Of a DNA stretch of 64,000 bases, positions 8,901-15,650 are shown one piece after another. The translations under genes and the position numbers were made by a program. Position 1 is the first letter of the stretch, and the number at the start of each line of letters is the position of its first letter. The notes below the pieces were generated by a model that was not told where the DNA came from, made no database searches, and saw only the letters and a list, made by a program, of their open reading frames with translations. Source of the stretch: Falsiroseomonas bella (GTDB lineage: Bacteria > Pseudomonadota > Alphaproteobacteria > Acetobacterales > Acetobacteraceae); assembly GCF_003173615.1 (NCBI RefSeq), contig NZ_QGNA01000001.1, positions 1,302,001 to 1,366,000 of the forward strand. The letters are read 5' to 3'.

Positions 8901-10574
8901 GGGGTTCGTGGCGAAAGCCACGAACCCCGTGCCGGTGTTGCGCCAAGCCAAGAGCGTGCCGTCGCGGCCGCCAAGCACGAGGTCCAGCAGCCCGTCGCCA
9001 TCGAGATCCCCGAGAGCCGGCGCCGCGCCAGCGGGCGCGTTCACCCCGGCGAATGGGTCGCCGGGCAGCGCCTCCCAGCCGGTGCCGGCGTTGCGATAGG
9101 CCGAGAACGCTCGGGCGACGGCGCCTATCACGATGTCGGCCAGCCCGTCGCCGTCGAGATCCCCGAGCGTGGGTATCCCCCATGCCGGGATCGGCTGACC
9201 TTCGAAAGCCGTGAACGGCTCGAAGCCCGTGCCCGTGTTGCGCCACACCGACAGCCGGAAGCCGCCATCCGAACCGATCGCCACGAGGTCAAGGCGCCCG
9301 TCGCCGTCGAGGTCACCGAGCGCAGGGGAGCCCCAGGCCCCGCCGTCGAGACCGTTCACCGGGCTGGCCGCGCCGGTGAGCAGGGCGAAGCTCGGCGCCC
9401 AGGGGCTGCCGATCTTCTGGCCCGCCGCGTCCGTCGCCATCAGCGTCAGCGTGCGCGCCGCGGTCGGCGTGTCGCTGACATTCGCATAGGCCAGCGCGCG
9501 GATCACCGCCTGCGTCGCCTCCGCCGTCGCCGCATCATTGAAGCGCAGGATCAGCGCGGTGCCGTCCCCGCCCGTTGCCGTGCCGACCGCGATGCCGCCA
9601 TAGCGGATCGTGCTGCCCTCGAAGCCGACCTGGCCCGCCCCGTTCCCCTGATGCAGGACCGAGACGCGGTCTTCCGCCAGCAGCCCGGCGAAATGCAGCG
9701 TCCCGCCGGCCATTCCGTTGTCGGCGGTGAACGCCGCGGCGGGAAACAGCAGCAGCGGCCCCGCATTGGCGGCGTTCTCCGCGATGGTCAGCGCGCCGGG
9801 CAGCCCGGCCAGGGTCGGTGGCTCGGAGACATCCGTCACGGTGATGTCCACCGCCCGGGACGCGCTGGCCACCCCGTCGCTCACCGTCACGACGATCTTG
9901 TGGACGTTGTCGGCGAAGGCATCCTGCGGCGCCTCGAAATCCGGCGCGGCCTTGAACCGCACGGCGCCCGCGGCGTCGATGGTGAACAGCGCCGCGTCGG
10001 TGCCGGAGAGCGACCAGGTGAAGCTTGTCGGGCCGTCCGGATCGGTGGCCGCAGCCTGGTAGGCGATGCCCGTCCCGTTCTCCGCGACGCTGGCCGAGCT
10101 GCCCGAGACGATCAGCGGTGCGTCGTTCTGCGGCGTGACATTGACCGTCAGTGTCTGCGTGGTCGCCGCGCCAAAAAGAGGCTGGATGGTCAGCGTCAGG
10201 TTGCGCGCAGGCGCCGGCGCGTTGGAGACATTCGCGTAGGTCAGGGTCTGGACCAGCGCATCCAGCGCCGCGGCGCTGGGCGCTCCGGTGAACGCGACGG
10301 TCAGGGTGCCGCCCACGCCCCCCGCCACTGTGCCGAGCGGCGCGCCGCCGAAGGTCACGACGCTGCCGTTGAAGCCGATCTGCCCCCCGCCGATCCCCTG
10401 GTTGGCGATCGAGACCCGATCCTGCGCGAGCAGGCCCGAGATCGAGAGGGTGGTCGGCACGACCGGGCCGACGTAGCTGAGCGTCACGTCGCCATCGATG
10501 ACCTGCGGCGCCGCGTTCACGGCGTTCTCGCCGAAGGTGACGCTCGGCCCGAAGCCGGTCAGGCTTATGGACAT
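5973..10574 (-). CDS. giant FG-GAP/VCBS, cadherin-like and RTX repeat protein, probable type I-secreted surface protein
   Basis: A 1533-residue acidic repeat protein with no N-terminal signal peptide. Order of parts: beta module A1 (1-130); cadherin-like domain (148-248, ENDAP...SVAENG...ALFTID...VVTVSDG); module A2 (250-405); five FG-GAP repeats (407-645) each with a calcium loop of the form DLDGDGLLDLVLG and a trailing WRNTGTGF; second cadherin-like domain (658-761); module A3 (765-925); five more FG-GAP repeats (925-1161); a further cadherin-like and an Ig-like domain (1181-1365); RTX nonapeptides GGAGNDTI/GGAGDDSI (1366-1445); an aspartate-poor C-terminal tail fitting a type I secretion signal. 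Likely a calcium-loaded adhesin or S-layer-like protein. The RBS is GGAGAG before ATG 10574. No secretion ABC transporter is nearby. Confidence 0.88.
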   Translation of the reverse strand: MSISLTGFGPSVTFGENAVNAAPQVIDGDVTLSYVGPVVPTTLSISGLLAQDRVSIANQGIGGGQIGFNGSVVTFGGAPLGTVAGGVGGTLTVAFTGAPSAAALDALVQTLTYANVSNAPAPARNLTLTIQPLFGAATTQTLTVNVTPQNDAPLIVSGSSASVAENGTGIAYQAAATDPDGPTSFTWSLSGTDAALFTIDAAGAVRFKAAPDFEAPQDAFADNVHKIVVTVSDGVASASRAVDITVTDVSEPPTLAGLPGALTIAENAANAGPLLLFPAAAFTADNGMAGGTLHFAGLLAEDRVSVLHQGNGAGQVGFEGSTIRYGGIAVGTATGGDGTALILRFNDAATAEATQAVIRALAYANVSDTPTAARTLTLMATDAAGQKIGSPWAPSFALLTGAASPVNGLDGGAWGSPALGDLDGDGRLDLVAIGSDGGFRLSVWRNTGTGFEPFTAFEGQPIPAWGIPTLGDLDGDGLADIVIGAVARAFSAYRNAGTGWEALPGDPFAGVNAPAGAAPALGDLDGDGLLDLVLGGRDGTLLAWRNTGTGFVAFATNPFDGISVTESSAPSLGDLDGDGLLDLVLGDEDGGLSVWRNTGAGFQALAANPFTGATLSAVSKPAIGDVDGDGRADLIAGEFFGGFTAWRGTAGLPAVTVTVTAENDPPVLTVPGSVSVAENGSAIVVQAVASDADATGPLSWSLSGADAALFTIDATGAVRFALAPDFEQPEDQGRDKIHDIVVAVSDGTATTSQAVAITVTNVPEVPRLGGVGAFAAFAEGQVNAGLRLLAPAATFTQGDTLADATLTVAGLLAEDRVTILPQGDAPGQIGFDGTVFRFGGTEIGTATGGDGAPFVVTLTGAADGPAVQALLGRLAYANASETPTLFRTLTLDLVQANGGAPGGPAAPAFALLSDAANPFAAINADSGAAPALGDIDGDGLPDLVVGNSSGMLSAWRNTGAGFEPFVTNPFALIDVGNLSKPALGDIDGDGLLDLAVGNANGTVSAWRNTGSGFEDFPTNPFAGIDVGTRSTPAFGDIDADGLPDLVVGEDFGALAAWRNTGLGFELFATNPFAGIPAFDYAAPALGDIDRDGRADLVLGDDNARLEVWRNTDSGFVRLATSPFSYGVLLEDSTPTLGDFDGDGHADLVAGGFGGGKLAAWRNVTPPAASLAVAVTTEDDAPRGPRVVTLAPSAEDATRLITQAQLLAGWSDPEGAPLQALDLAVISDPAGTLVDNGNGTWTFTPALNDNSNVVFAFDVSDGTNQVGAVARMDLTPVNDAPTGIVNLLINASAGVLTTSAELADVDGIGEIAFRWQSFTGGTWQDIPGAIGLGFAPSGALLGTLIRSVARYTDGDGTVEEAASTFVARIGGAGNDAFASPARPSLQSGGAGNDTIAGVNQRDLLFGGAGDDSIAASNGNDIMLGEAGADTLSGGAGFDIFRYIRLQDGGDLITDFTPGADTIQVDATFFKGLPLGTLAAAHFAAGGPTASIAQILYAGGVVSFDPDGTGPTASVMLATLAGAPTITASDIFVIP

Positions 10575-10676
10575 GGCCGCTCTCCACCGCGCGCTTTGGC
10601 GGGCCCCGATGCCCGCGGCGGAAAAAGTATCAGCGCGCGGTCATTTCGCAACGTTGCGGAACGACATCCGGTGGCA

Positions 10677-11516
10677 TCAGGCGGCGATCTCCACCATCAC
10701 CGGCACGTGGTCCGACGCCTTCTCCCAGTCGCGGGCGTCCTTCATCACATGATGCGCGCTGAGCCCGCCGGCGAGGTCGGGCGAGACCCAGATGTGATCC
10801 AGCCGGCGCCCGCGGTCGGAGGCGCGCCAATCCTGCGCGCGGTAGCTCCACCAAGTATAGAGCTTCTGGTCCTCCGGCACGAAGTGGCGGACGGCGTCGT
10901 ACCAATGCCCCGCGCGCATCATCGCCGTCAGCGCCTCCGTCTCCACCGGCGTATGGGACACCACGTCGAGAAGCTGGCGATGCGACCACACGTCGTGCTC
11001 CAGCGGGGCGATGTTGAGGTCGCCGACCAGCACCGCGCGCTTGAAACCGCCGGCGTTCCGCCGCGCGGCCGACCAGGCGGTGGCCTCGGCCACGAAGTCG
11101 AGCTTGTGGGCGAATTTCGGGTTGGCGTTCCGGTCGGGCACGTCGCCGCCGGCGGGGATGTAGAAATCGTGCAGCTCGATCGGGCCGCCCGGCGCATCCA
11201 GTTCCACCGCGAGGTGCCGGCAATCGCCCTTGCCGCACCAGTCGGGATCGGCGCCGTCACGCAGGTTGAACGGCCGCTTCGAGAGGATGGCGACGCCGTT
11301 GTAGCCCTTCATCCCGCGCACCGCACGATGCGGGAAGCCGAGCGCTTCCACGCCTTCATGCGGGAAGTGCTCGTCGGGGCACTTCGTCTCCTGCAGGCAG
11401 ATCACGTCCGGCTCCAGCGCGGCCGAAAGATCCTTCAGCAGCGGCAGGCGCAGCCGGACGGAGTTGATGTTCCAGGTGACGATGCGCAGCGTCTTGCGCG
11501 CGGGCTTGCGGGCCAA
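10677..11516 (-). CDS. xthA: exodeoxyribonuclease III
   Basis: 279-residue EEP-family nuclease that cuts at AP sites and degrades 3' ends in base-excision repair. Motifs: IVTWNINSVR (metal-binding Asn), CLQETKCPD (catalytic Glu), YNGVAILSKRP, HDFYIPAGGD, VLVGDLNIAP (Asp and Asn), YTWWSYR, GRRLDHIW and ASDHVPV (catalytic His). Length is slightly above the usual 255-270 because of an N-terminal extension MARKPARK. The start appears to be TTG at 11516, preceded by GGGAG at a good distance; the IVTWN block starts only 11 residues in, and no ATG is available, so the TTG is favoured. Monocistronic. Confidence 0.93.
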   Translation of the reverse strand: MARKPARKTLRIVTWNINSVRLRLPLLKDLSAALEPDVICLQETKCPDEHFPHEGVEALGFPHRAVRGMKGYNGVAILSKRPFNLRDGADPDWCGKGDCRHLAVELDAPGGPIELHDFYIPAGGDVPDRNANPKFAHKLDFVAEATAWSAARRNAGGFKRAVLVGDLNIAPLEHDVWSHRQLLDVVSHTPVETEALTAMMRAGHWYDAVRHFVPEDQKLYTWWSYRAQDWRASDRGRRLDHIWVSPDLAGGLSAHHVMKDARDWEKASDHVPVMVEIAA

Positions 11517-11623
11517 GGCGGCTCCCCCGGGGTTCGGCGACCGCCCTATCTGCCCGCGCCGCCCGGCGTTGCAAAGCCGGCGCGCGCGAGGGATCGTCGG
11601 CGCCTTGGCGAAGGAGGCAGGGC

Positions 11624-12256
11624 ATGTCGGACGATTATGCGCGGCGCAGCTATGGCGAGATCGGCGTCGGCTTCGGCCGCAAGCCGGGCATCGTGGTGGT
11701 GGACTTCATGCTGGCCTTCACCGACCCGCAATACCCGCTCGGCGGCGCGCCGCTGGTGCTGCGCGCCTTCGAGAACACGCGCAAGCTTCTGGAGGTCGCG
11801 CGGCGCCACGACGTGCCGGTCGCCACCTGCAACACCGCCTACATGAACGAGCGGGAGATGCCCTACTGGAAGATCACCGCCGTGCGCGAGACCTTCCGGC
11901 ACGACCACCCGAGCGCGGCGATCGACCCGCGCATCTACGACCCGTCCTATGACCTCGCCGTCTGCAAGAAGGGGCCGAGCATCTTCTTCCAGACCGGCGT
12001 CGCCGACTATTTCGCGAAGGAGCGGGTGGACACGGTGATCGTCACCGGCTGCAACACCTCGGGCTGCATCCGCGCCACCGCCATCGACAGCTTCAGCCAT
12101 CGCTACCGCACCATCGTGCCGGAGGATTGCGTCGGCGACATCGAGGAACAGCCGCACCGCGACAACCTGCGCGACATCGGGCGGCGCTACGTGGATGTCA
12201 GCGACCTGCAGACCGTGCTGGCGCAGATCGAGGAGTGGCGGAAGGGGAACGCCTGA
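11624..12256 (+). CDS. isochorismatase-fold cysteine amidohydrolase (N-carbamoylsarcosine amidase-like)
   Basis: 210 residues, cytoplasmic. The catalytic triad of the superfamily is visible: Asp27 (IVVVDFMLAFTD), a lysine at 115/116 (VCKKGPSIF) and Cys148 in TGCNTSGCIRATAIDS. The GC-x-TSGC-x-RA-x-A-x-D-S signature groups it with N-carbamoylsarcosine and maleamate amidohydrolases, which hydrolyse small amides, rather than with isochorismatase proper. AGGAGG-like GGAGGC (11610-11615) precedes the ATG. It is monocistronic, converging with the FAH gene; the hairpin repeat at 12279-12303 lies between them. Exact substrate unknown. Confidence 0.87.
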   Translation: MSDDYARRSYGEIGVGFGRKPGIVVVDFMLAFTDPQYPLGGAPLVLRAFENTRKLLEVARRHDVPVATCNTAYMNEREMPYWKITAVRETFRHDHPSAAIDPRIYDPSYDLAVCKKGPSIFFQTGVADYFAKERVDTVIVTGCNTSGCIRATAIDSFSHRYRTIVPEDCVGDIEEQPHRDNLRDIGRRYVDVSDLQTVLAQIEEWRKGNA

Positions 12257-12278
12257 GGGCTTCCCCGCCGTGATCTCT

Positions 12279-12303
12279 CCCTCCCCCGCGGTGCGGGGGA
12301 GGG
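12279..12303. repeat. CCCTC hairpin repeat, copy 1 (also a possible bidirectional terminator)
   Basis: Perfect 11-bp stem (CCCTCCCCCGC / GCGGGGGAGGG) with a 3-nt loop, followed by TCGGGGTGGG. It sits between the convergent amidohydrolase and FAH genes. The same stem plus trailing motif occurs at 34017-34041 inside a co-directional operon, so it is a dispersed repeat first and a terminator only by position; no U-tract follows on either strand. Confidence 0.65.
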
Positions 12304-12330
12304 TCGGGGTGGGCGCCGGTCGGCCCTCCC

Positions 12331-13017
12331 TCAGACGATCTTCGTCCTGACCTCGCCGACGCCCTCGACGAAGCCTTCGAGCACGTCGCCCTTCACCACG
12401 GCGGCGACGCCTTCCGGGGTGCCGGTCATGATCAGGTCGCCCGGCTCCAGCCGCACCAGGCCGGAGAGGTTGGCGATCACCTCGGGCACCGACCAGATCA
12501 GCTTCGACAGGTCGGACACCTGCGTGACCTTGCCGTTCACCTTCAGCTCGATCTTGCCCTTCGAGCCGTCATAGGACCCGTCATGCTTCACCAGCAGGCC
12601 CATCGGGGCGGAGTGGTCGAAGCCCTTGCCCATGTCCCAGGGGCGGCCGGTCTTCTTCGCCTCGTTCTGGATGTCGCGGCGCGTCATATCCAGGCCGGCG
12701 CACCAGCCCCAGACATGCTTCAGCGCGTCGCCGATGGCGATGTTCTCGCCGCCGGTGCCGATGGCGACCACCAGCTCCATCTCGTGGTGCAGGTTCTTGG
12801 TCTGGCTCGGATAGGGCATGTCGGCCCCGTCGATCACCACGGAATCGGCCGGCTTCGCGAAGTAGAAGGGCGGCTCGCGGGTGGGGTCGGACCCCATCTC
12901 GATGGCATGCTCGGCGTAGTTGCGGCCGACGCAGAAGATGCGGCGCACCGGAAACTTGCCGCCGCCCTTCACGGGCAGATAGGCGACCTTGGGCGGCGCG
13001 ATGACGAAATCGGACAT
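12331..13017 (-). CDS. fumarylacetoacetate hydrolase (FAH)-family protein
   Basis: 228-residue hydrolase/isomerase of the FAH fold. Conserved elements: [21 protein letters not shown] near the N-terminus, [12 protein letters not shown], and the metal-binding [11 protein letters not shown] (H-E-x-E). [10 protein letters not shown] block precedes the C-terminal barrel edge. Members cleave C-C bonds in acylpyruvates or act on maleyl/fumarylpyruvate-type intermediates of aromatic degradation; the substrate is not fixed by these motifs. Start at ATG 13017 is chosen because family members begin close to this point; an in-frame extension to 13095 has no family similarity. An intrinsic terminator lies 107 bp upstream on the same strand. 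Confidence 0.88.
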   Translation of the reverse strand: MSDFVIAPPKVAYLPVKGGGKFPVRRIFCVGRNYAEHAIEMGSDPTREPPFYFAKPADSVVIDGADMPYPSQTKNLHHEMELVVAIGTGGENIAIGDALKHVWGWCAGLDMTRRDIQNEAKKTGRPWDMGKGFDHSAPMGLLVKHDGSYDGSKGKIELKVNGKVTQVSDLSKLIWSVPEVIANLSGLVRLEPGDLIMTGTPEGVAAVVKGDVLEGFVEGVGEVRTKIV

Positions 13018-13355
13018 GTGGACGGTGTTCCCCAACCGGACAGCGACGGCCCTCTTACCCGCTGGGTGCGCCCACGCAAGATCGTGAGGCGGCATTTCGG
13101 GGCGTTCCGCCGCAAAGAAAAAACGCCCGGTCAGGGGGGTGACCGGGCGCTACTTTCATATTCCGATCGGAATGGTCGGGCGAGCCGGCAGGGGAACCGG
13201 TCCGCTCACCGGCATAGTTTGGCCGGCCTGCAGAGAATAGCGCGTCCACAGCCCCCCATGCAAAAGGCGAATGCGCTTCAGGGACACGGATTCGTCGGAA
13301 TCCGCTTCAGGTCGCGGCGACGTGACCGGATGCAACCGGCCGACAGTTGACGCCC
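13018..13355. other. intergenic region with terminator hairpin and candidate promoter
   Basis: No convincing protein gene. On the minus strand it contains a sigma70-like pair TTGCAT/TATTCT near 13229-13258, a GC-rich stem around 13183-13214, the palindrome TTCCGATCGGAA (13161-13172) and a strong intrinsic terminator (13124-13149). It could encode a small RNA, or be the 3' tail of the PuuD-like gene plus the leader of the FAH gene. Confidence 0.55.
13115..13149 (-). terminator. intrinsic terminator (minus strand)
   Basis: Read on the minus strand: 10-bp perfect stem CGCCCGGTCA / TGACCGGGCG (13124-13149) with a G-only (plus-strand) 6-nt loop, followed at once by TTTTTTCTTT (13114-13123). This is the best rho-independent terminator in the window. 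It would stop transcripts coming from the PuuD-like gene or from a promoter near 13240, and it lies upstream of the FAH gene. Confidence 0.85.
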
Positions 13356-14165
13356 TCAGGCCGCAGCCAGACGGCGTGCCTCGGAGCCCGGCCGGCGGCC
13401 CTCCGCCCAGGCAGCCGCGGCGGCGCCGAAGGCCTCGAACAGTGCGCGGCTGAGCGCATCCTCCTCCCAGTCGTATTCCGGGTGCCACTGCACGCCGAGC
13501 ACGAAGCCCGGCGCATCCGCGACATGCACGGCCTCGATCGTGCCGTCCGGCGCCCAGGCCTCCGGCACCAGGCGCGGCGCCAGGCGCTGGATGCCCTGGT
13601 TGTGCAGGGAGTTCACCGCCACGCCCTCCGGCCGCCAGGGCAGGGCGGCCTGCGACCAGATCCGTGCCAGCATCCCATCGGTCGCCACGCGCACCGCATG
13701 CGCCTTGCCCGTCCGCACCTTCGGCAGCTTCTGATCGGAGGGCGTCGAGTGGTCGAGCCGCCCGGGCAGGTCCTGGATGCGCTGGTCGAGCGACCCGCCC
13801 AGCGCCACGTTCAGCTCTTGGAAGCCGCGGCAGATCGCCAGCAGTGGCAGGCCGGACGCGATGGCGGCGCGGATCAGCGGCAGCGTCGTGGCGTCCCGCA
13901 GCGGGTCCTCCGGCGTGCCTTCCGCATGGGCCGGGCCCTCGTAATGGTCCGGATGCACGTTGGAGCGGCTGCCCGTCAGGATCAGCCCGTCCAGCCGCGG
14001 CAGGATGTCCGGCACCAGCGCCTCCCCGGCGGCGGGCAGCAGCACCGGCACGCCGCCCACCGGACCGAGGGTGCAGCGCACGTAACTGTCGGACGCGGCG
14101 TGGTTCGGCGTCCCGAAGAGGCCGAAGGGCTTGTTGCAGCAGGAGATGCCGACCATCGCGCGCAT
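13356..14165 (-). CDS. class I glutamine amidotransferase-like hydrolase (gamma-glutamyl-GABA hydrolase / PuuD family)
   Basis: 269 residues, Peptidase_C26 family. Nucleophile Cys in LLAICRGFQELNVALGGSL, and the His-Glu pair in VLGVQWHPEYDWEE complete the class I triad. The N-terminal block MVGISCCNKPFG and the segment DGLILTGSRSNVHPDHY are also typical of PuuD proteins, which hydrolyse gamma-glutamyl amides in putrescine catabolism. No other put/puu gene is nearby, so the natural amide is unknown. Two starts are close, ATG 14165 (AGGA 10 nt upstream) and ATG 14156 (GGGAG 11 nt upstream); the longer is given. Confidence 0.88.
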   Translation of the reverse strand: MRAMVGISCCNKPFGLFGTPNHAASDSYVRCTLGPVGGVPVLLPAAGEALVPDILPRLDGLILTGSRSNVHPDHYEGPAHAEGTPEDPLRDATTLPLIRAAIASGLPLLAICRGFQELNVALGGSLDQRIQDLPGRLDHSTPSDQKLPKVRTGKAHAVRVATDGMLARIWSQAALPWRPEGVAVNSLHNQGIQRLAPRLVPEAWAPDGTIEAVHVADAPGFVLGVQWHPEYDWEEDALSRALFEAFGAAAAAWAEGRRPGSEARRLAAA

Positions 14166-14294
14166 GTCTCCCAATGTCCTGCTCCCATGTGGCAGGATCA
14201 AGACATCGTTTCGCCAGCTTCCACGCCGCCAGTCGCATGGCTGGCGCGCCCGGAGCGCGGAACGGCGGCAGGATGCCGCGGCAAGGAGCAGGTC

Positions 14295-15278
14295 ATGATC
14301 GGACGTCGGGGCACCCTTGGTGGACTCCTCGCTGCGGCGGGGTTGGCCGCTGGCGGCACGGCACGGGCGCAGGGCGCGGGCGGCGCCTGGCCGCAGCGCC
14401 CGATCCGCTGGATCGTCGGCTATCCGCCCGGCGGCGCCTCCGACACCTTCGCACGGGTGATCTCGGCGCAGATGTCGCCGCGTCTCGGCCAGAACGTCGT
14501 TGTCGAGAACCGTCCCGGCGGCGGCGCGGTGCTGGCCTCCGAGGCCGTCGCCCGCAGCCCGGCCGACGGCTACACCTGGATGCACGTGGACAACGGCATC
14601 CTCACCTACAACCCGGCGCTCTACGCCCGGCTGCCCTACGATCCGGACCGGGACTTCACCGGCGTCGGCTTCATCGGCCTCTTCCCGCTCTATGTCGTCG
14701 TGCGGAACGAGAGCCCCTGGCAGGATTTCGCCGCGCTCCGCCGGGCCTCGGAGACGCGCGTGCCCACCTACGGCACGCCCGCCGTCGCCTCCCCCCACCA
14801 CCTGGCGATGGAACTGCTGAAGCGCCGCAGCGGGCTGCAGGCGGAGCACGTGCCCTATCGCGGCGGCCCCGCCGCGATGCAGGACCTGCTGGCCGGCAAT
14901 GTGGACGTCGTGGTGATCGACACCGCGACTGGGACGCCCTTCATCCGCGACAACCGCGTGCGCACGCTCGTAGCGCTGACCGAGCGGCGGACGCGCCTGG
15001 CGCCCTCCGTGCCGACCGCGCGGGAGATCGGCTTCGACGCCGTGGCCTATGGCTGGCAGGGGATGAGCGTGCCCGCCGGCACGCCCGGCGCCGTCGTGGA
15101 GCGCCTGTCGGACGAGATGATCCGCGCCATGCAGTCGGACCAGATCGCCGCGCGGCTGCGCGATCTCGACATCGAGTATCGCCCCTGGTCGCCGGCCGAG
15201 TTCCAGGCTTTCGTCGGCCGCGAGAACGCGCTCTGGCGGCCGCTGATCCGCGAGCTCGGCATCCGGCTGGACAGTTGA
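14295..15278 (+). CDS. Bug-family tripartite tricarboxylate transporter receptor
   Basis: 327-residue periplasmic receptor. Signal peptide MIGRRGTLGGLLAAAGLAAGGTARA with twin arginine, cleavage after ARA. Bug blocks: RWIVGYPPGGASDTFAR, VVENRPGGGAVLASEAV, ADGYTWM, HVPYRGGPAAMQDLLAGNVDVV and the C-terminal FVGRENALWRPLIRELG. An AGGAG lies 6 nt before the ATG (14284-14288). Ligand unknown; no transport subunits nearby. Divergent from the PuuD-like gene and the only gene of its transcript; a hairpin at 15283-15316 may end it. Confidence 0.92.
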   Translation: MIGRRGTLGGLLAAAGLAAGGTARAQGAGGAWPQRPIRWIVGYPPGGASDTFARVISAQMSPRLGQNVVVENRPGGGAVLASEAVARSPADGYTWMHVDNGILTYNPALYARLPYDPDRDFTGVGFIGLFPLYVVVRNESPWQDFAALRRASETRVPTYGTPAVASPHHLAMELLKRRSGLQAEHVPYRGGPAAMQDLLAGNVDVVVIDTATGTPFIRDNRVRTLVALTERRTRLAPSVPTAREIGFDAVAYGWQGMSVPAGTPGAVVERLSDEMIRAMQSDQIAARLRDLDIEYRPWSPAEFQAFVGRENALWRPLIRELGIRLDS

Positions 15279-15282
15279 GCCC

Positions 15283-15316
15283 GGCGCGGCTGCCGCGAAA
15301 AAGCCGCGGCCGCGCC
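15283..15316 (+). terminator. possible terminator after the Bug receptor gene
   Basis: Stem GGCGCGGC / GCCGCGCC extended by inner CGCG/CGCG after a 3-nt bulge, 7-nt A-rich loop. Starts 5 bp after the stop codon. There is no U-run, so rho-independent activity is uncertain. Confidence 0.4.
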
Positions 15317-15416
15317 AAGACCGCGTCAACCATCCTGCGTCAGATTGGGACGCGCCGGGCGGAATACGCCGCCTGGCGCCAGGACGGCCCTCTCGCCCGC
15401 TGGACGGTGACGCGCC

Positions 15417-15500
15417 ATGCCCGGAATACTGCAACGCCTGATCGCCAGCCTGCGCCGCTGGCTGACCTACCGGCCGGAGCGCCGCTTCATGCGGGGGTGA
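15417..15500 (+). CDS. possible 27-residue basic peptide
   Basis: Short ORF encoding MPGILQRLIASLRRWLTYRP plus ERRFMRG. It is strongly basic, with an amphipathic-looking Arg/Leu/Trp N-terminal half, and its composition is not the Ala/Gly/Pro-rich kind typical of chance frames in this DNA. No good Shine-Dalgarno precedes it and no homologue is recalled, so it may be chance. Confidence 0.25.
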   Translation: MPGILQRLIASLRRWLTYRPERRFMRG

Positions 15501-15650
15501 TGCACGCCCGCAGACACCGAAATCTTGCCCGCCTCTTCATGATCGCGTAATTGTTATGCAGACGGCGTGGTGCTGCCGGCCTTGCGGACGGTCAGCCAGA
15601 CTCCGACCACCATCCGGTGGCCGCCTGTCGCGAGAGGCAGGGAGGCGCCC

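Larger units (their letters stand above)
15279..15650 (+). other. intergenic region: possible terminator, small ORF and promoter
   Basis: Holds, in order, a GC-rich hairpin (arms 15283-15290 and 15309-15316) just after the Bug gene, a 27-codon ORF at 15417-15500, and an AT-richer stretch with a sigma70-like pair TTGCCC (15525-15530), 17-bp spacer, TAATTG (15548-15553) that would serve the downstream RTX gene. Nothing else recognised. Confidence 0.5.

Noticed and set aside
6135-11846. Very long plus-strand open frame (about 1900 codons) opposite the giant repeat protein and xthA
   Set aside because: It is antisense to well-supported genes; its translation is Arg/Ala/Gly-rich without domains, the usual by-product of high GC third-position bias.
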